A stretch of DNA of 23,670 bases, from positions 1-23,670 of the forward strand of contig DJIF01000148.1 of NCBI GenBank assembly GCA_002433485.1, given 5' to 3'. The notes beneath the pieces were generated by a model. It was not told the origin of the DNA, ran no database searches, and was given only the letters and a program-made list of their open reading frames with translations. This DNA comes from Deltaproteobacteria bacterium UBA6601 (lineage in GTDB: Bacteria; Myxococcota_A; UBA796; UBA9615). Of this stretch, positions 7,121-14,699 are shown in pieces. Positions within the stretch are counted from its first letter, which is position 1, and each line of letters opens with the position of its first letter. The position numbers were made by a program, and so were the translations under genes.

Positions 7121-8568
7121 GGCCAGCCCCGCTCGGGCTGCTTGGGCTCGCTCTCATCTCGCTTGTTTGCTTCTTTGTCGCTTGCCGGACTGGGTCGTCC
7201 GGCGATGCTGGGCAGGGGGCTGGGCAGGCGGATAGAGGTCTCGAGCCGAGGCTTGATGGAGTCGAGCCTGAGCCCTGCACCTGGCTGTTGCCCGAGCTCG
7301 GTGCTGAGCGGTTGGCCGCTGCGCATGGTTTTGAGTTTCAGTTATCGCTCAACCCGGGTAGCTTTCCCGCTATCCCACGCAGGGTTGAGCTGGTCTTTAG
7401 CGAGCAAGGTGGCACTTCTGCCAATGAAGCTGGGGAGCCGGTTCGGCTTGGCAGCCATGGAGTACCTGAGAGCTGTAGTTCGGAGACCTGTCGGGTAGCG
7501 GGCCGCAGCACCGTGACGCTGGCTCCCGGCCCAGGACTGCTCACCGCTGATTTCTATGGCGATGGGGATGTGCTGCTGTGCAGAACGAGCAACGCGGTGG
7601 TGGTGAATTCCCCTCCCCAGGTCGAGCAGCTGGTGCTGGTGCCGATGCCGCCCTCACTGGGTCAGAGTGTCGAGGCTCGGGCTGAATACAGCGACGCTGA
7701 CGGAGACGAGCTGTTGGTCTCCCACCAGTTTCGCAGCGCTGCCGGGCGCGAACTGGCCGTATCGTTACTCCCGGCCAGTGAATTGAGCCCCGGTGAGTCC
7801 TGGACTTATCAGCTTCTGGTCCAGGACCCTTTTGAGGAGCGCGGCATGGCCACTCAGTCCTTCCGCGTTGAGGTGCCTGAAGAGTGGTCAGCTCGATATT
7901 GCGAGGCCGGTGCTCGGTTGCAGGGTCTGAGCCCCCCCTGGGGCAAGGAGCTTTGGTGCGAGCGCGAAGCGGAGAACGGTGATTGGCTACGGGACGGTTT
8001 TCACCGGCGCTGGTGGTCTTCGGAAGAAGATCTGCTGGTCAGTGAGGAGCAGTGGGCCTTGGGGCGTCGTGATGGGCGGTGGACCTCCTTTTATCGGGAT
8101 GGCAAAAAGGCTGAGGAGCGCACTTACCTTGCGGATCAGCTAAGCGGACCGGCGCGTGCCTGGCACGACAACGGCAGACTGAGTGCGGAGTATCGGTTTG
8201 TGGCTGGCGTCAAGCAGGGTATCGAACTCAACTGGTTTCGTGACGGTACGCTTCGCTACCGCATGGATTCCTTTGCAGCTGGACGCAGAAATGGGCTGGA
8301 GAATCGCTGGTTTTCCAGTGGTCAGATGCAGCAGGAGCGCCGCTGGAGGGATGGGCGGAAGCACGGCATAGAGCGCTCATGGCATCGCAACGGGGTACTG
8401 CAGGAGCAGCGTGAGTTCGCAGCAGGTCAAGCGGTAGGTCTCTGGCAGCGCTGGCACCCAAACGGGGTTCTTGCTGCCAGTGGTCGGTACGATCGAGGCC
8501 GACCAGTGGGTGAGTGGCAGACTTGGGACGAAACAGGTGAACCAGCAGATGTCGAACAGACCCATTAG
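7117..8568 (+). CDS. MORN-repeat (YwqK-like) lipoprotein
   Basis: The product has 483 residues and starts in an ATGA overlap with the dehydratase. The N-terminus is a lipoprotein signal: a hydrophobic core then FFVAC with the lipidated Cys at 23. The +2 residue is Arg, not Asp, so outer-membrane sorting is expected under the Enterobacteria rule. The middle (about 150-260) contains an Ig/cadherin-like stretch with YSDADGDELLVSHQF. Residues about 300-475 hold at least six tandem MORN_2-type repeats of about 23 residues. Each has a G-W/F-DG core, for example GRWTSFYRDGKKAEE, GIELNWFRDGTLRYR, GIERSWHRNGVLQEQ and GLWQRWHPNGVLAAS. Such repeats occur in YwqK-family proteins and many deltaproteobacterial surface lipoproteins, where the function is mostly unknown. 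The following SGNH hydrolase gene starts inside its 3' end. Confidence 0.85.
   Translation: MRPAPLGLLGLALISLVCFFVACRTGSSGDAGQGAGQADRGLEPRLDGVEPEPCTWLLPELGAERLAAAHGFEFQLSLNPGSFPAIPRRVELVFSEQGGTSANEAGEPVRLGSHGVPESCSSETCRVAGRSTVTLAPGPGLLTADFYGDGDVLLCRTSNAVVVNSPPQVEQLVLVPMPPSLGQSVEARAEYSDADGDELLVSHQFRSAAGRELAVSLLPASELSPGESWTYQLLVQDPFEERGMATQSFRVEVPEEWSARYCEAGARLQGLSPPWGKELWCEREAENGDWLRDGFHRRWWSSEEDLLVSEEQWALGRRDGRWTSFYRDGKKAEERTYLADQLSGPARAWHDNGRLSAEYRFVAGVKQGIELNWFRDGTLRYRMDSFAAGRRNGLENRWFSSGQMQQERRWRDGRKHGIERSWHRNGVLQEQREFAAGQAVGLWQRWHPNGVLAASGRYDRGRPVGEWQTWDETGEPADVEQTH
8535..8540 (+). promoter_or_regulatory. Ribosome binding site fixing the start of the first SGNH hydrolase
   Basis: AGGTGA lies 8 nt before ATG 8549, inside the coding sequence of the MORN lipoprotein. 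It favours ATG 8549 over the upstream in-frame ATG at 8471, whose extra 26 residues merely translate the lipoprotein's 3' end out of frame. Confidence 0.55.
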
Positions 8569-10678
8569 CTGGCGGCGAGCCGCGCTGTTCGCCCTGGCCG
8601 CGAGCGTCCTGGTGCTGTGCTGTGTGGAGCTTGCTGCCCGCTGGTGGGAGGTGGATCAGTTGGTTGACCAGGACAGCGCTGCTGATACGGCTGATGAGCA
8701 GCTGCCACGCCGGTCTCCCAGCAGCCCTCTTCATTTCCAGCAGTTCAGTGACCGGCCGATGTTGATGGATTCTGAGGAACTGGCCCGTTTGTCGGGGTTG
8801 GAGTGGGTTCGCCAAGATCCCCAGCTGGGCTCCTTGCCAGATCCCTGGGCCGATAAGCTGACCTTGACCCATGAGTGGCTGGATCTGCGCGGTCAGCAGG
8901 TGCTCAGGGATAAGCCCGAGGATGAGCTTAGAGTGGTCTTTCTGGGCGGCAGCGCCCTGGGGGGCTGGGGCTCACCGCCCGGGGCCAGCGCGGTGGGCAT
9001 CGTGGAGCGACTGCTTCGGGTGGCTGCTCCCGAGCGCAAAGTCCGGGTTCTTAATCTGGCCAGAACCGGCTTTGGTAGTGCCCAGCTGGCCTGGGCCTTT
9101 GAGCAGGTGGCTCCGCGACTTCAGCCTGATCTTGTGGTGACCGTGATGGGCAACAACGAACGCCTCGATATTGCCGCGGCGAGTTTTGCCAGGCAGGACG
9201 ACCAGCAAGCTCAGAATAGACTGTTTGGCGAGGAGGTTGACGCCTCGGCTCCAGAACTCCAGCTCGAGTCTCCATGGCTGGGCCTGCTGTCCAGGAATTC
9301 GGCCCTGGTTCGGTTGCTGCGCAGCAGTGCAAGGACCGTTCATGACCTTACAGCCGGGCCGCCCGCCCTGCCCGGTGAAGCTGCAGAGGATGAGCAGGAG
9401 ATGCCAATGCGCTCCAAGCTCGCCGCCCCTGAGCGGATCGATCGATTCGCTATGCAGCGTCTGGCCGGGACTATGAGCACCATCGCCCGCAGCGCGCAGG
9501 CGGTAGGTGCCCGGGTGCTGGTGGCCTCGGTTCCGGTTAATGAACGTTATAATCGCAGCGGTCATGAGTGGTTTTTCATCGGCCCGGAACGGTTTCGCGA
9601 GGAGACCTATCGGACCGCCCACTGGGCTCACTATTTTGGCGCTCCCGAACAGGGCGCTGAAGCGATGCGCGCGCGGCTCATTGAGCACCCTGATGAGCTT
9701 CCCGCTCGCCTGCTGCTGGGTGTCTTTCTGCAGCAGTTGGGGGCAATGGAGGAGGCGGAGCTTGAGCTTGCTCGGGTGGTTGACGTCCTCGATGAGGTAG
9801 CCGGCAGGACGCACCAGGGCAGTGGTGTTGAGTGGACCTCTGAGACTCAGCTCCTCTACGCCTGGGCCCTCAAGGCGCTTCATGGGCCACAGCTTGCGTT
9901 GGAGAAAATAGAGCCGTGGTTACAGTCCTGGCGTGAGGAGGGCTATCGCAACCTTGGCACTGATCGCTGCCCGGTGGCCAACCTGCTCTACTACGCAGGC
10001 GATCCAGCGGCGGCTCGTGTTGAGTATCAGGCCTGCCTGATGGACATCTACTACTATCGGGCTGACGACCAGATTAATGGGAGCTTGTTGTCCCTTTCTA
10101 GGGAGTTAGGCCTTGAGTCTTTTGATCTCGCGGCCGAAGTTCGACAGCGCAGCCCCCATCAACTGCCCGGCTACGAGTCCTTTCTGGATTACTGTCACTA
10201 CACGCCGCGAGGCAACCTGATGGTGGGCCACCTGCTGGCTGGGCAAATCAGCGCTGTGCTCGGTTTGCCTGGGTCAATCGAGCCGGCGGAGGTTGCACTG
10301 CAGCGATTTGACGCGATGCGGCGGGGGCGGCTGACTGATCTTCCGGCCTTGGATGAGTGGGTGGGAGTGAATTTCGATGTGACCTGGTTGACCAGCGATC
10401 GGCACGGTGAGGGTAGTGGTTTTGTCCGCCAGGGAGACCCCGATAGTGCGCTAGCGCTGGTCTTTCAGGCCAATGAACTGGCCAGTGGGCGTTATCGCTG
10501 CTTTGGGCAGTGCGGTTGTCACTGCAGTCTCCGTTTTGGGCCTCGAGAACAACACGATGCGAACCCTCAAGCTGTGGTGGAGGCGGCGCGCCTGTATGGC
10601 GAGGCCTTGCTGCGTGACCCTGGCTTGACCGTGGCGGCTGAGAACCTCCAGCTGCTGCGCGACCGCCTGCACTATTGA
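8549..10678 (+). CDS. Membrane-anchored SGNH/GDSL-type hydrolase with internal TPR region (paralogue 1)
   Basis: The product has 709 residues from ATG 8549. A basic N-terminus (RPISWRR) and one hydrophobic helix (about 12-29) anchor it, leaving the bulk in the periplasm. The SGNH blocks are nucleophile S135 in FLGGSALGGWG, Gly174 in ARTGFGSAQ, Asn202/203 in VTVMGNNERLD, and D547-x2-H550 in LDYCHYTPRGN. Blocks III and V are about 340 residues apart, against about 100 in a compact SGNH domain. The insert contains a TPR-like helix pair (LPARLLLGVFLQQLGAMEEAE, around 381-401). Residues 651-659 hold a Cys cluster, C-x3-C-x-C-x-C. Esterase or O-acyltransferase chemistry on an envelope glycan, lipid or exported compound is plausible but not proven. 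It closes the run that begins at 4609. A paralogue with the same architecture lies at 17045. Confidence 0.8.
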   Translation: MSNRPISWRRAALFALAASVLVLCCVELAARWWEVDQLVDQDSAADTADEQLPRRSPSSPLHFQQFSDRPMLMDSEELARLSGLEWVRQDPQLGSLPDPWADKLTLTHEWLDLRGQQVLRDKPEDELRVVFLGGSALGGWGSPPGASAVGIVERLLRVAAPERKVRVLNLARTGFGSAQLAWAFEQVAPRLQPDLVVTVMGNNERLDIAAASFARQDDQQAQNRLFGEEVDASAPELQLESPWLGLLSRNSALVRLLRSSARTVHDLTAGPPALPGEAAEDEQEMPMRSKLAAPERIDRFAMQRLAGTMSTIARSAQAVGARVLVASVPVNERYNRSGHEWFFIGPERFREETYRTAHWAHYFGAPEQGAEAMRARLIEHPDELPARLLLGVFLQQLGAMEEAELELARVVDVLDEVAGRTHQGSGVEWTSETQLLYAWALKALHGPQLALEKIEPWLQSWREEGYRNLGTDRCPVANLLYYAGDPAAARVEYQACLMDIYYYRADDQINGSLLSLSRELGLESFDLAAEVRQRSPHQLPGYESFLDYCHYTPRGNLMVGHLLAGQISAVLGLPGSIEPAEVALQRFDAMRRGRLTDLPALDEWVGVNFDVTWLTSDRHGEGSGFVRQGDPDSALALVFQANELASGRYRCFGQCGCHCSLRFGPREQHDANPQAVVEAARLYGEALLRDPGLTVAAENLQLLRDRLHY

Positions 10679-10694
10679 TGGTTCAGCTCTTTGC

Positions 10695-10700
10695 TACAAT
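10695..10700 (+). promoter_or_regulatory. Candidate extended -10 promoter for the hpt run
   Basis: TGC followed by TACAAT (10692-10700) gives an extended -10 element with 5 of 6 consensus bases. It lies in the 85-bp gap between the SGNH hydrolase stop and hpt. A TTGATG at 10675-10680 is spaced 14 bp, too short for a standard -35, but extended -10 promoters need it less. The start point would be near 10707, giving a leader of about 57 nt. This is the largest gap in the plus-strand half. Confidence 0.4.
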
Positions 10701-10752
10701 CCCGCTCCGCTCGGTATGCGCCGTGCTGTTCAGGCTGTTGCTTTCTGTTGTC

Positions 10753-10757
10753 AGGAG
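10753..10757 (+). promoter_or_regulatory. Ribosome binding site fixing the hpt start
   Basis: AGGAG lies 6 nt before ATG 10764. It favours this start over the in-frame ATG at 10716, whose extra 16 residues are Cys-rich and absent from the family. Confidence 0.6.
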
Positions 10758-10763
10758 TCCTTC

Positions 10764-11312
10764 ATGATCCCCGAAATAGCCCGTGTCGAGGAGTTGATCT
10801 CTGCCCAGCAGTTGCAGGCTCGGGTGGCTGAGTTGGGTGCCGAGATTTCGGCCCGTTATGAGGGCTCTGACCTGACCCTGGTGGGCATTTTGAAGGGGTC
10901 TGTGCCGTTCTTGAGTGATCTGATGCGCGCCATTACCGTGCCGGTACAGATCGATTTCCTGGAGCTCTCTTCCTACAAGGGTGGCATGGAGAGCACCGGT
11001 GCGGTTCGGCTGGTCAAGGATCTCAGTCACTCCATTGCCGACAAGCATGTCCTCATCGTTGAGGATATCGTCGACACCGGATTGACCCTGAAGCATCTGA
11101 ACGAGTTGTTTGAGGCGCGTAGGCCCGCGAGTCTGGCCATTGCCACCCTGTTGGATAAGCCCAGCGGACGTCATCATGGCATCGACCTGCGGGTGGACTA
11201 CGCCGGCTTTACCATTCCAGGACACTTTGTCGTTGGTTATGGTCTTGATCTCGGCGGCTATTTTCGCAACCTGCCTTATGTGGGCATTTACCATCCTCCG
11301 GAGCAAGCGTGA
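10764..11312 (+). CDS. hpt: Hypoxanthine phosphoribosyltransferase
   Basis: This enzyme of purine salvage converts hypoxanthine (and usually guanine) plus PRPP to IMP or GMP in the cytoplasm. The 182-residue length is typical of bacterial type I PRTases. The PRPP-binding signature is LIVEDIVDTGLTL (about 93-105). The flexible loop region contains LELSSYKGGMESTG, the N-terminal loop reads VGILKGSVPFLSDL, and the base-binding end reads VDYAGFTIPGHFVVGYGLDLGGYFRNLPY. All are characteristic of the family. It is the first gene behind the extended -10 candidate and its TGA overlaps the GTG of ridA (GTGA), so it probably leads a polycistronic transcript. Confidence 0.95.
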   Translation: MIPEIARVEELISAQQLQARVAELGAEISARYEGSDLTLVGILKGSVPFLSDLMRAITVPVQIDFLELSSYKGGMESTGAVRLVKDLSHSIADKHVLIVEDIVDTGLTLKHLNELFEARRPASLAIATLLDKPSGRHHGIDLRVDYAGFTIPGHFVVGYGLDLGGYFRNLPYVGIYHPPEQA

Positions 11313-11695
11313 CCAAGAGCATCATTCAGACGGATCGCGCTCCAGCGGCCATCGGCCCTTATTCGCAAGGGGTTATTGTCGGCAAGCTGGTCTTTTCTGC
11401 TGGTCAGATCGGCTTGGATCCGAACTCTGCTGAGATGGTCTCGGGTGGGGTCGTCGCCGAGGCCATTCAGGCCATTGATAACCTCGAAGCCGTGTTGGCC
11501 GAAGCTGGGTGTAGCCTGGCCGATGTGGTCAAGACCACACTGTTTCTCTCAGACATGAGGGACTTTACTGCAGTAAACGGCGTCTACGACCGCCGTTTTT
11601 CGGCTCCATACCCGGCCCGCTCTGCGGTCGAGGCTGCCGCGCTGCCTAAGGGAGCCTTGTTTGAGATCGAGGCGATCGCCGTGCGTCCGGAGTAA
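11309..11695 (+). CDS. ridA: RidA family enamine/imine deaminase
   Basis: RidA hydrolyses 2-aminoacrylate and 2-iminobutanoate, the reactive intermediates released by PLP-dependent serine and threonine dehydratases, to 2-oxoacids and ammonia. It protects PLP enzymes from damage. The 128-residue length is standard for these trimeric YjgF/YER057c/UK114 proteins. Visible signatures are APAAIGPYSQG at the N-terminus, the catalytic R104 in YPARSAVEAAALPKGA, and E119 in FEIEAIA. The start is GTG 11309, overlapping the hpt stop; its stop shares one base with the next ATG (TAATG). A likely source of its substrate is the dehydratase at 6167, in the previous run. Confidence 0.95.
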   Translation: MTKSIIQTDRAPAAIGPYSQGVIVGKLVFSAGQIGLDPNSAEMVSGGVVAEAIQAIDNLEAVLAEAGCSLADVVKTTLFLSDMRDFTAVNGVYDRRFSAPYPARSAVEAAALPKGALFEIEAIAVRPE

Positions 11696-12915
11696 TGAGG
11701 TCAGCGCGTCTCAAGCTCGTGGCCTGGTTGCTGGCAGTGGTGGCCGGCCTGCTGCCAGCCCAGGGGCTGCATGCTGAGGAGGGCAGCCCACGCTTTACCA
11801 TGGGGGAGAGCTGGGTCACTCAGCTGAGCCTGACCGAGCGCCTGGCGCTCTCTAACATCCCTGATGAGCCGCTGTGGTTTGTTGGTGAGGGCCTGGAAGA
11901 GTTGCCCGTGTATCAGCCTCGGTCCCGTGGGGACGGGCATCAGCTTCCCGAAGCCTTCAGCTGGACGGATGTGGATGGGGTTAACTGGCTCATGCCGGTT
12001 CGTAATCAGAGTCAGTGTGGCTCCTGCGCTGCTTTTGGCATCACATCTATGTTGGAGATGCAGATCAAGCAGGATCTCAACGCTCCTGGGTTGGAAATCG
12101 ATCTGAGTGACTCCCACTGCCTGACCTGCAGCGGTGGTAGCTGCGAGCAGGGCATCACCCTGGCGCAGGGCATTGCGACCCTGATGAATGAGGGGCTCCC
12201 GACAGAGGCATGTGCGCCTTATATTGAGGCATCAGGGCCACTAGGCGGGGTCGAGCTGACCGCCTGCGACGAGGGCTGTGATGGCCGTGATCGGGGTCGT
12301 GCCTACCTTCGTGAGGTGGAGCGTATTCAATTCGCTGCTGGTGAGGAACTCGCGCAGCAGGTAGCGCTTATGAAGGAGGCACTCCTTGACGGCCCGCTGT
12401 TGGTACGAATGACGGTCTGGGAGGACTTTCATTACTACCTCAGTGGTGTCTATGAGCCGGTCGACCCTGATCCTGAGACCGCGCGTGCTTTCCATGCCCT
12501 GTTGCTGGTTGGCTACAGCGATGAGCGAGGTGCCTGGCTGGCACGCAACTCCTGGGGTCCCAACTGGGGCATTGATGGCTACCTGTGGCTTGCCTATGGA
12601 GCGGCGGAGTCTCATGAATTTATCTATCGGGGGCTGTCCAGCAGCTATCGCAGCTTGTTTGATGTCGACGGTGACGGACACGCTGCTGTCGAGGTGGGCG
12701 GTGATGATTGCGATGACTTCTCTGCTGATGTCCTACCAGGCGCCACAGAACAGCCTGGCGATGGGGTCGATAGTGACTGTGATGGCCTCGACCCAGAGCA
12801 GAGTTCCGGTGCCTCCTGCCTGACCAGCTCAGCTCTGCCTGCGGCGGTTTTCTGGTTGCCCTTGTTGATGGCTACCGGCTTGTGCCGGTCGCGGAGCATG
12901 AAGGAGACCGGGTGA
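11695..12915 (+). CDS. Secreted papain-like (C1) cysteine protease with MopE-type motif and C-terminal anchor
   Basis: The product has 406 residues. A Sec signal peptide covers residues 1-27, with probable cleavage after LHA. The C1 peptidase domain (about 85-315) has the oxyanion Gln105, catalytic Cys111 (QSQCGSCAAFG), His267 (RAFHALLLVGY) and Asn285 (ARNSWGPNWG), so the active site looks intact. The propeptide-like segment 30-84 is short. Residues 323-363 form an acidic, Cys-containing motif (DVDGDGH, GGDDCDDFSADVLPGA, GDGVDSDCDG) like the MopE-type metal-binding repeats of myxobacterial surface proteins; calcium binding is likely. The end is Ser/Cys, then a hydrophobic stretch (LPAAVFWLPLLMATGLC), then RSRSMK, resembling a MYXO-CTERM sorting tail. 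Cell-surface location is therefore expected. It overlaps PepF by GTGA. Confidence 0.88.
   Translation: MRSARLKLVAWLLAVVAGLLPAQGLHAEEGSPRFTMGESWVTQLSLTERLALSNIPDEPLWFVGEGLEELPVYQPRSRGDGHQLPEAFSWTDVDGVNWLMPVRNQSQCGSCAAFGITSMLEMQIKQDLNAPGLEIDLSDSHCLTCSGGSCEQGITLAQGIATLMNEGLPTEACAPYIEASGPLGGVELTACDEGCDGRDRGRAYLREVERIQFAAGEELAQQVALMKEALLDGPLLVRMTVWEDFHYYLSGVYEPVDPDPETARAFHALLLVGYSDERGAWLARNSWGPNWGIDGYLWLAYGAAESHEFIYRGLSSSYRSLFDVDGDGHAAVEVGGDDCDDFSADVLPGATEQPGDGVDSDCDGLDPEQSSGASCLTSSALPAAVFWLPLLMATGLCRSRSMKETG
12901..12906 (+). promoter_or_regulatory. Ribosome binding site deciding the M3 peptidase start
   Basis: A perfect AAGGAG sits 5 nt before GTG 12912, which overlaps the protease stop as GTGA. 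This start is preferred over the in-frame GTG at 12882, which lacks a site and would add 10 residues. Confidence 0.6.
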
Positions 12916-14699
12916 GAACCCAGGCCGAGCAGGGCTTGTGGGATCTCAGCGATCTCTATCGGGACTTTGCCGATCCGGCCATTGCCGCGGATCGGCGGCA
13001 GGCCAAGGAGCTGGTCTCTGACTTTGTGCGGCGCTTTCGGGGTCGAGTTGCACAGTTGGCTCCCAGTGAGCTGCGCGGCGCACTCGATGAGCTGGCTCGG
13101 ATCACTCATCTCGCCTCCCGACCGGAGCACTATGCTTCGTTGCGCTTTGCCGTTGCGACGGACGGTACTGATGAGCGTGCTGCTCATGGAGCAGCGCAAA
13201 CCTTTTCAGCCCAGCTTCAGCAACAGCTGGTGTTCTTTGCGGTAGAGCTGAAGGCCTTGGATGAGGCGAGCTTCGCAGCTCTGATTAAGGCTCCAGAGTT
13301 ACAGGATTTTGAGCACTACCTTAGGTATCAACGTCAGTTCTCCGCTCATACCCTTAGCGAGCCGGAGGAGCAGGCGATTTTGCGTAAGGATCTCACCGGC
13401 AAGACCGCCTGGGTAAATCTCTACACTCAAGTCACTTCCGGCTTGCTGTTCAAGCTGGTTGAGGCTGGTGAAGAGAAGCAGCTGACTCGCGGTGAGTTGG
13501 CTGCCTATGCTTCGCATCCTGATCGATCGCTACGTATTGCAGCTCGTCGCTCGGCCTTTGCTGGTTTTGCGCCTCATCACGAGGTTTTGAGCTTTGTCTT
13601 TAACACTTTGTTTGAAGATCATCGCTGTGACATGCAGGCGCGGGGTTATGGCGATGTGTTGGATTACACGGTGCTCAAGGATGACCTCGACGCTGGGGTG
13701 GTGGCGACCTTACTGGAGGTCGCCAGCGCCAACTTCGATCTGGTTCAGCGCTATCAGAAGTTGCGAGCCCGACTGCTGAGTGTTGATGATTACGGGATCC
13801 ATGATCTCAGAGCCCCGCTGTTTGGCGAAGAGCCAAGTTTTAGCTGGGCTGAAGCGTGCGATCTGGTGGTTGCCGCTTTCAGCGCGTTCGATGAGCGGGC
13901 AGGGGCGGTGGCTCGTCGCTTCATTGAGCGTCACTGGCTGCATGCCTTTCCTGCTCCAGGTAAGACATCTGGGGCCTTCTGTTCGCCTGGCTATCCTCCT
14001 GATCATCCCTGGGTGATGTTGAACTTTGCCGGGCGGCTGGAGGATGTAGTCACCCTGGCTCATGAGCTCGGTCATGCGCTGCACTTTTACTTGAGTCTGT
14101 CGCAGAGCCCCCTGAACTATTGGACGGGTCTCCCTATGGCAGAGACCGCTTCGGTCTTCGCTGAACTCTGGCTCCATGAGCACCTCATGGCGTCTTGTGG
14201 GGAAGGAAGGCTGCGGGCGCAGTTATTGGATCGCCAGGTGCAGAGTGCAGTGATGACCGGCTTTCAGCAGGTCAGCTACGTGAACTGGGAGCTGCGCGCC
14301 CACCGGGCTCGTGCTGAGGGGGTCTTGAGTGTGGACCGACTTGGTGAACTCTGGGGTGAGGAGCAGGAACGCCTGTGGGGGGCTGAAGTTCTGCGTTCAG
14401 AATTTGAGCGTCATCGCTGGATGCAGATTCCCCACTTCGTCTTTGCGCGTTTCTATTGTTATTCCTATGCCTTCGGAAAATTCCTGACCTTGGGGCTGCA
14501 TGCCCGTTGGCGAGAGCAGGGTCAGGCTTTTGTTGGAGCGTATCTGGATCTGCTTGAGCGGGGCGGCTCCCGATCTCCTGCTGAGTTGCTGAGGCCGCTT
14601 GGCTTGAAACTCCAGGATCCGGGCTTCTGGCAACAGGCCTGCGATGTCGTGCGGGGCCAGCTCGCCGAACTTGAAGATGCGGTCGCACTAGAGGACTAG
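12912..14699 (+). CDS. pepF: M3 family oligoendopeptidase (PepF-like)
   Basis: This zinc metallopeptidase is predicted to degrade oligopeptides in the cytoplasm; there is no signal peptide. From GTG 12912 it has 595 residues, the usual PepF length. The zinc site is H384-E385-L-G-H388 (TLAHELGHALH), with the third ligand E411 in PMAETASVFAE. Family signatures also include SGAFCSPGYP followed by PWVMLNFAGRLEDV, and FYCYSYAFGKFLTLGL near the C-terminus. The N-terminal helical part (about 10-200) matches the PepF N-domain. It follows the secreted protease gene with a GTGA overlap and is followed without any gap by the exporter. A link between the two peptidases, such as finishing off peptides released outside, is only suggested by the operon. 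Confidence 0.92.
   Translation: MRTQAEQGLWDLSDLYRDFADPAIAADRRQAKELVSDFVRRFRGRVAQLAPSELRGALDELARITHLASRPEHYASLRFAVATDGTDERAAHGAAQTFSAQLQQQLVFFAVELKALDEASFAALIKAPELQDFEHYLRYQRQFSAHTLSEPEEQAILRKDLTGKTAWVNLYTQVTSGLLFKLVEAGEEKQLTRGELAAYASHPDRSLRIAARRSAFAGFAPHHEVLSFVFNTLFEDHRCDMQARGYGDVLDYTVLKDDLDAGVVATLLEVASANFDLVQRYQKLRARLLSVDDYGIHDLRAPLFGEEPSFSWAEACDLVVAAFSAFDERAGAVARRFIERHWLHAFPAPGKTSGAFCSPGYPPDHPWVMLNFAGRLEDVVTLAHELGHALHFYLSLSQSPLNYWTGLPMAETASVFAELWLHEHLMASCGEGRLRAQLLDRQVQSAVMTGFQQVSYVNWELRAHRARAEGVLSVDRLGELWGEEQERLWGAEVLRSEFERHRWMQIPHFVFARFYCYSYAFGKFLTLGLHARWREQGQAFVGAYLDLLERGGSRSPAELLRPLGLKLQDPGFWQQACDVVRGQLAELEDAVALED

Noticed and set aside
8041..8550. DNA-level tandem repeat in the MORN region
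   Set aside because: The periodicity is at the protein level only; the nucleotide units have diverged and do not form a recent tandem repeat.
8972..9883. 303-codon open frame antisense to SGNH paralogue 1
   Set aside because: It overlaps a gene with recognisable SGNH blocks; composition is shadow-like and no motif is visible.
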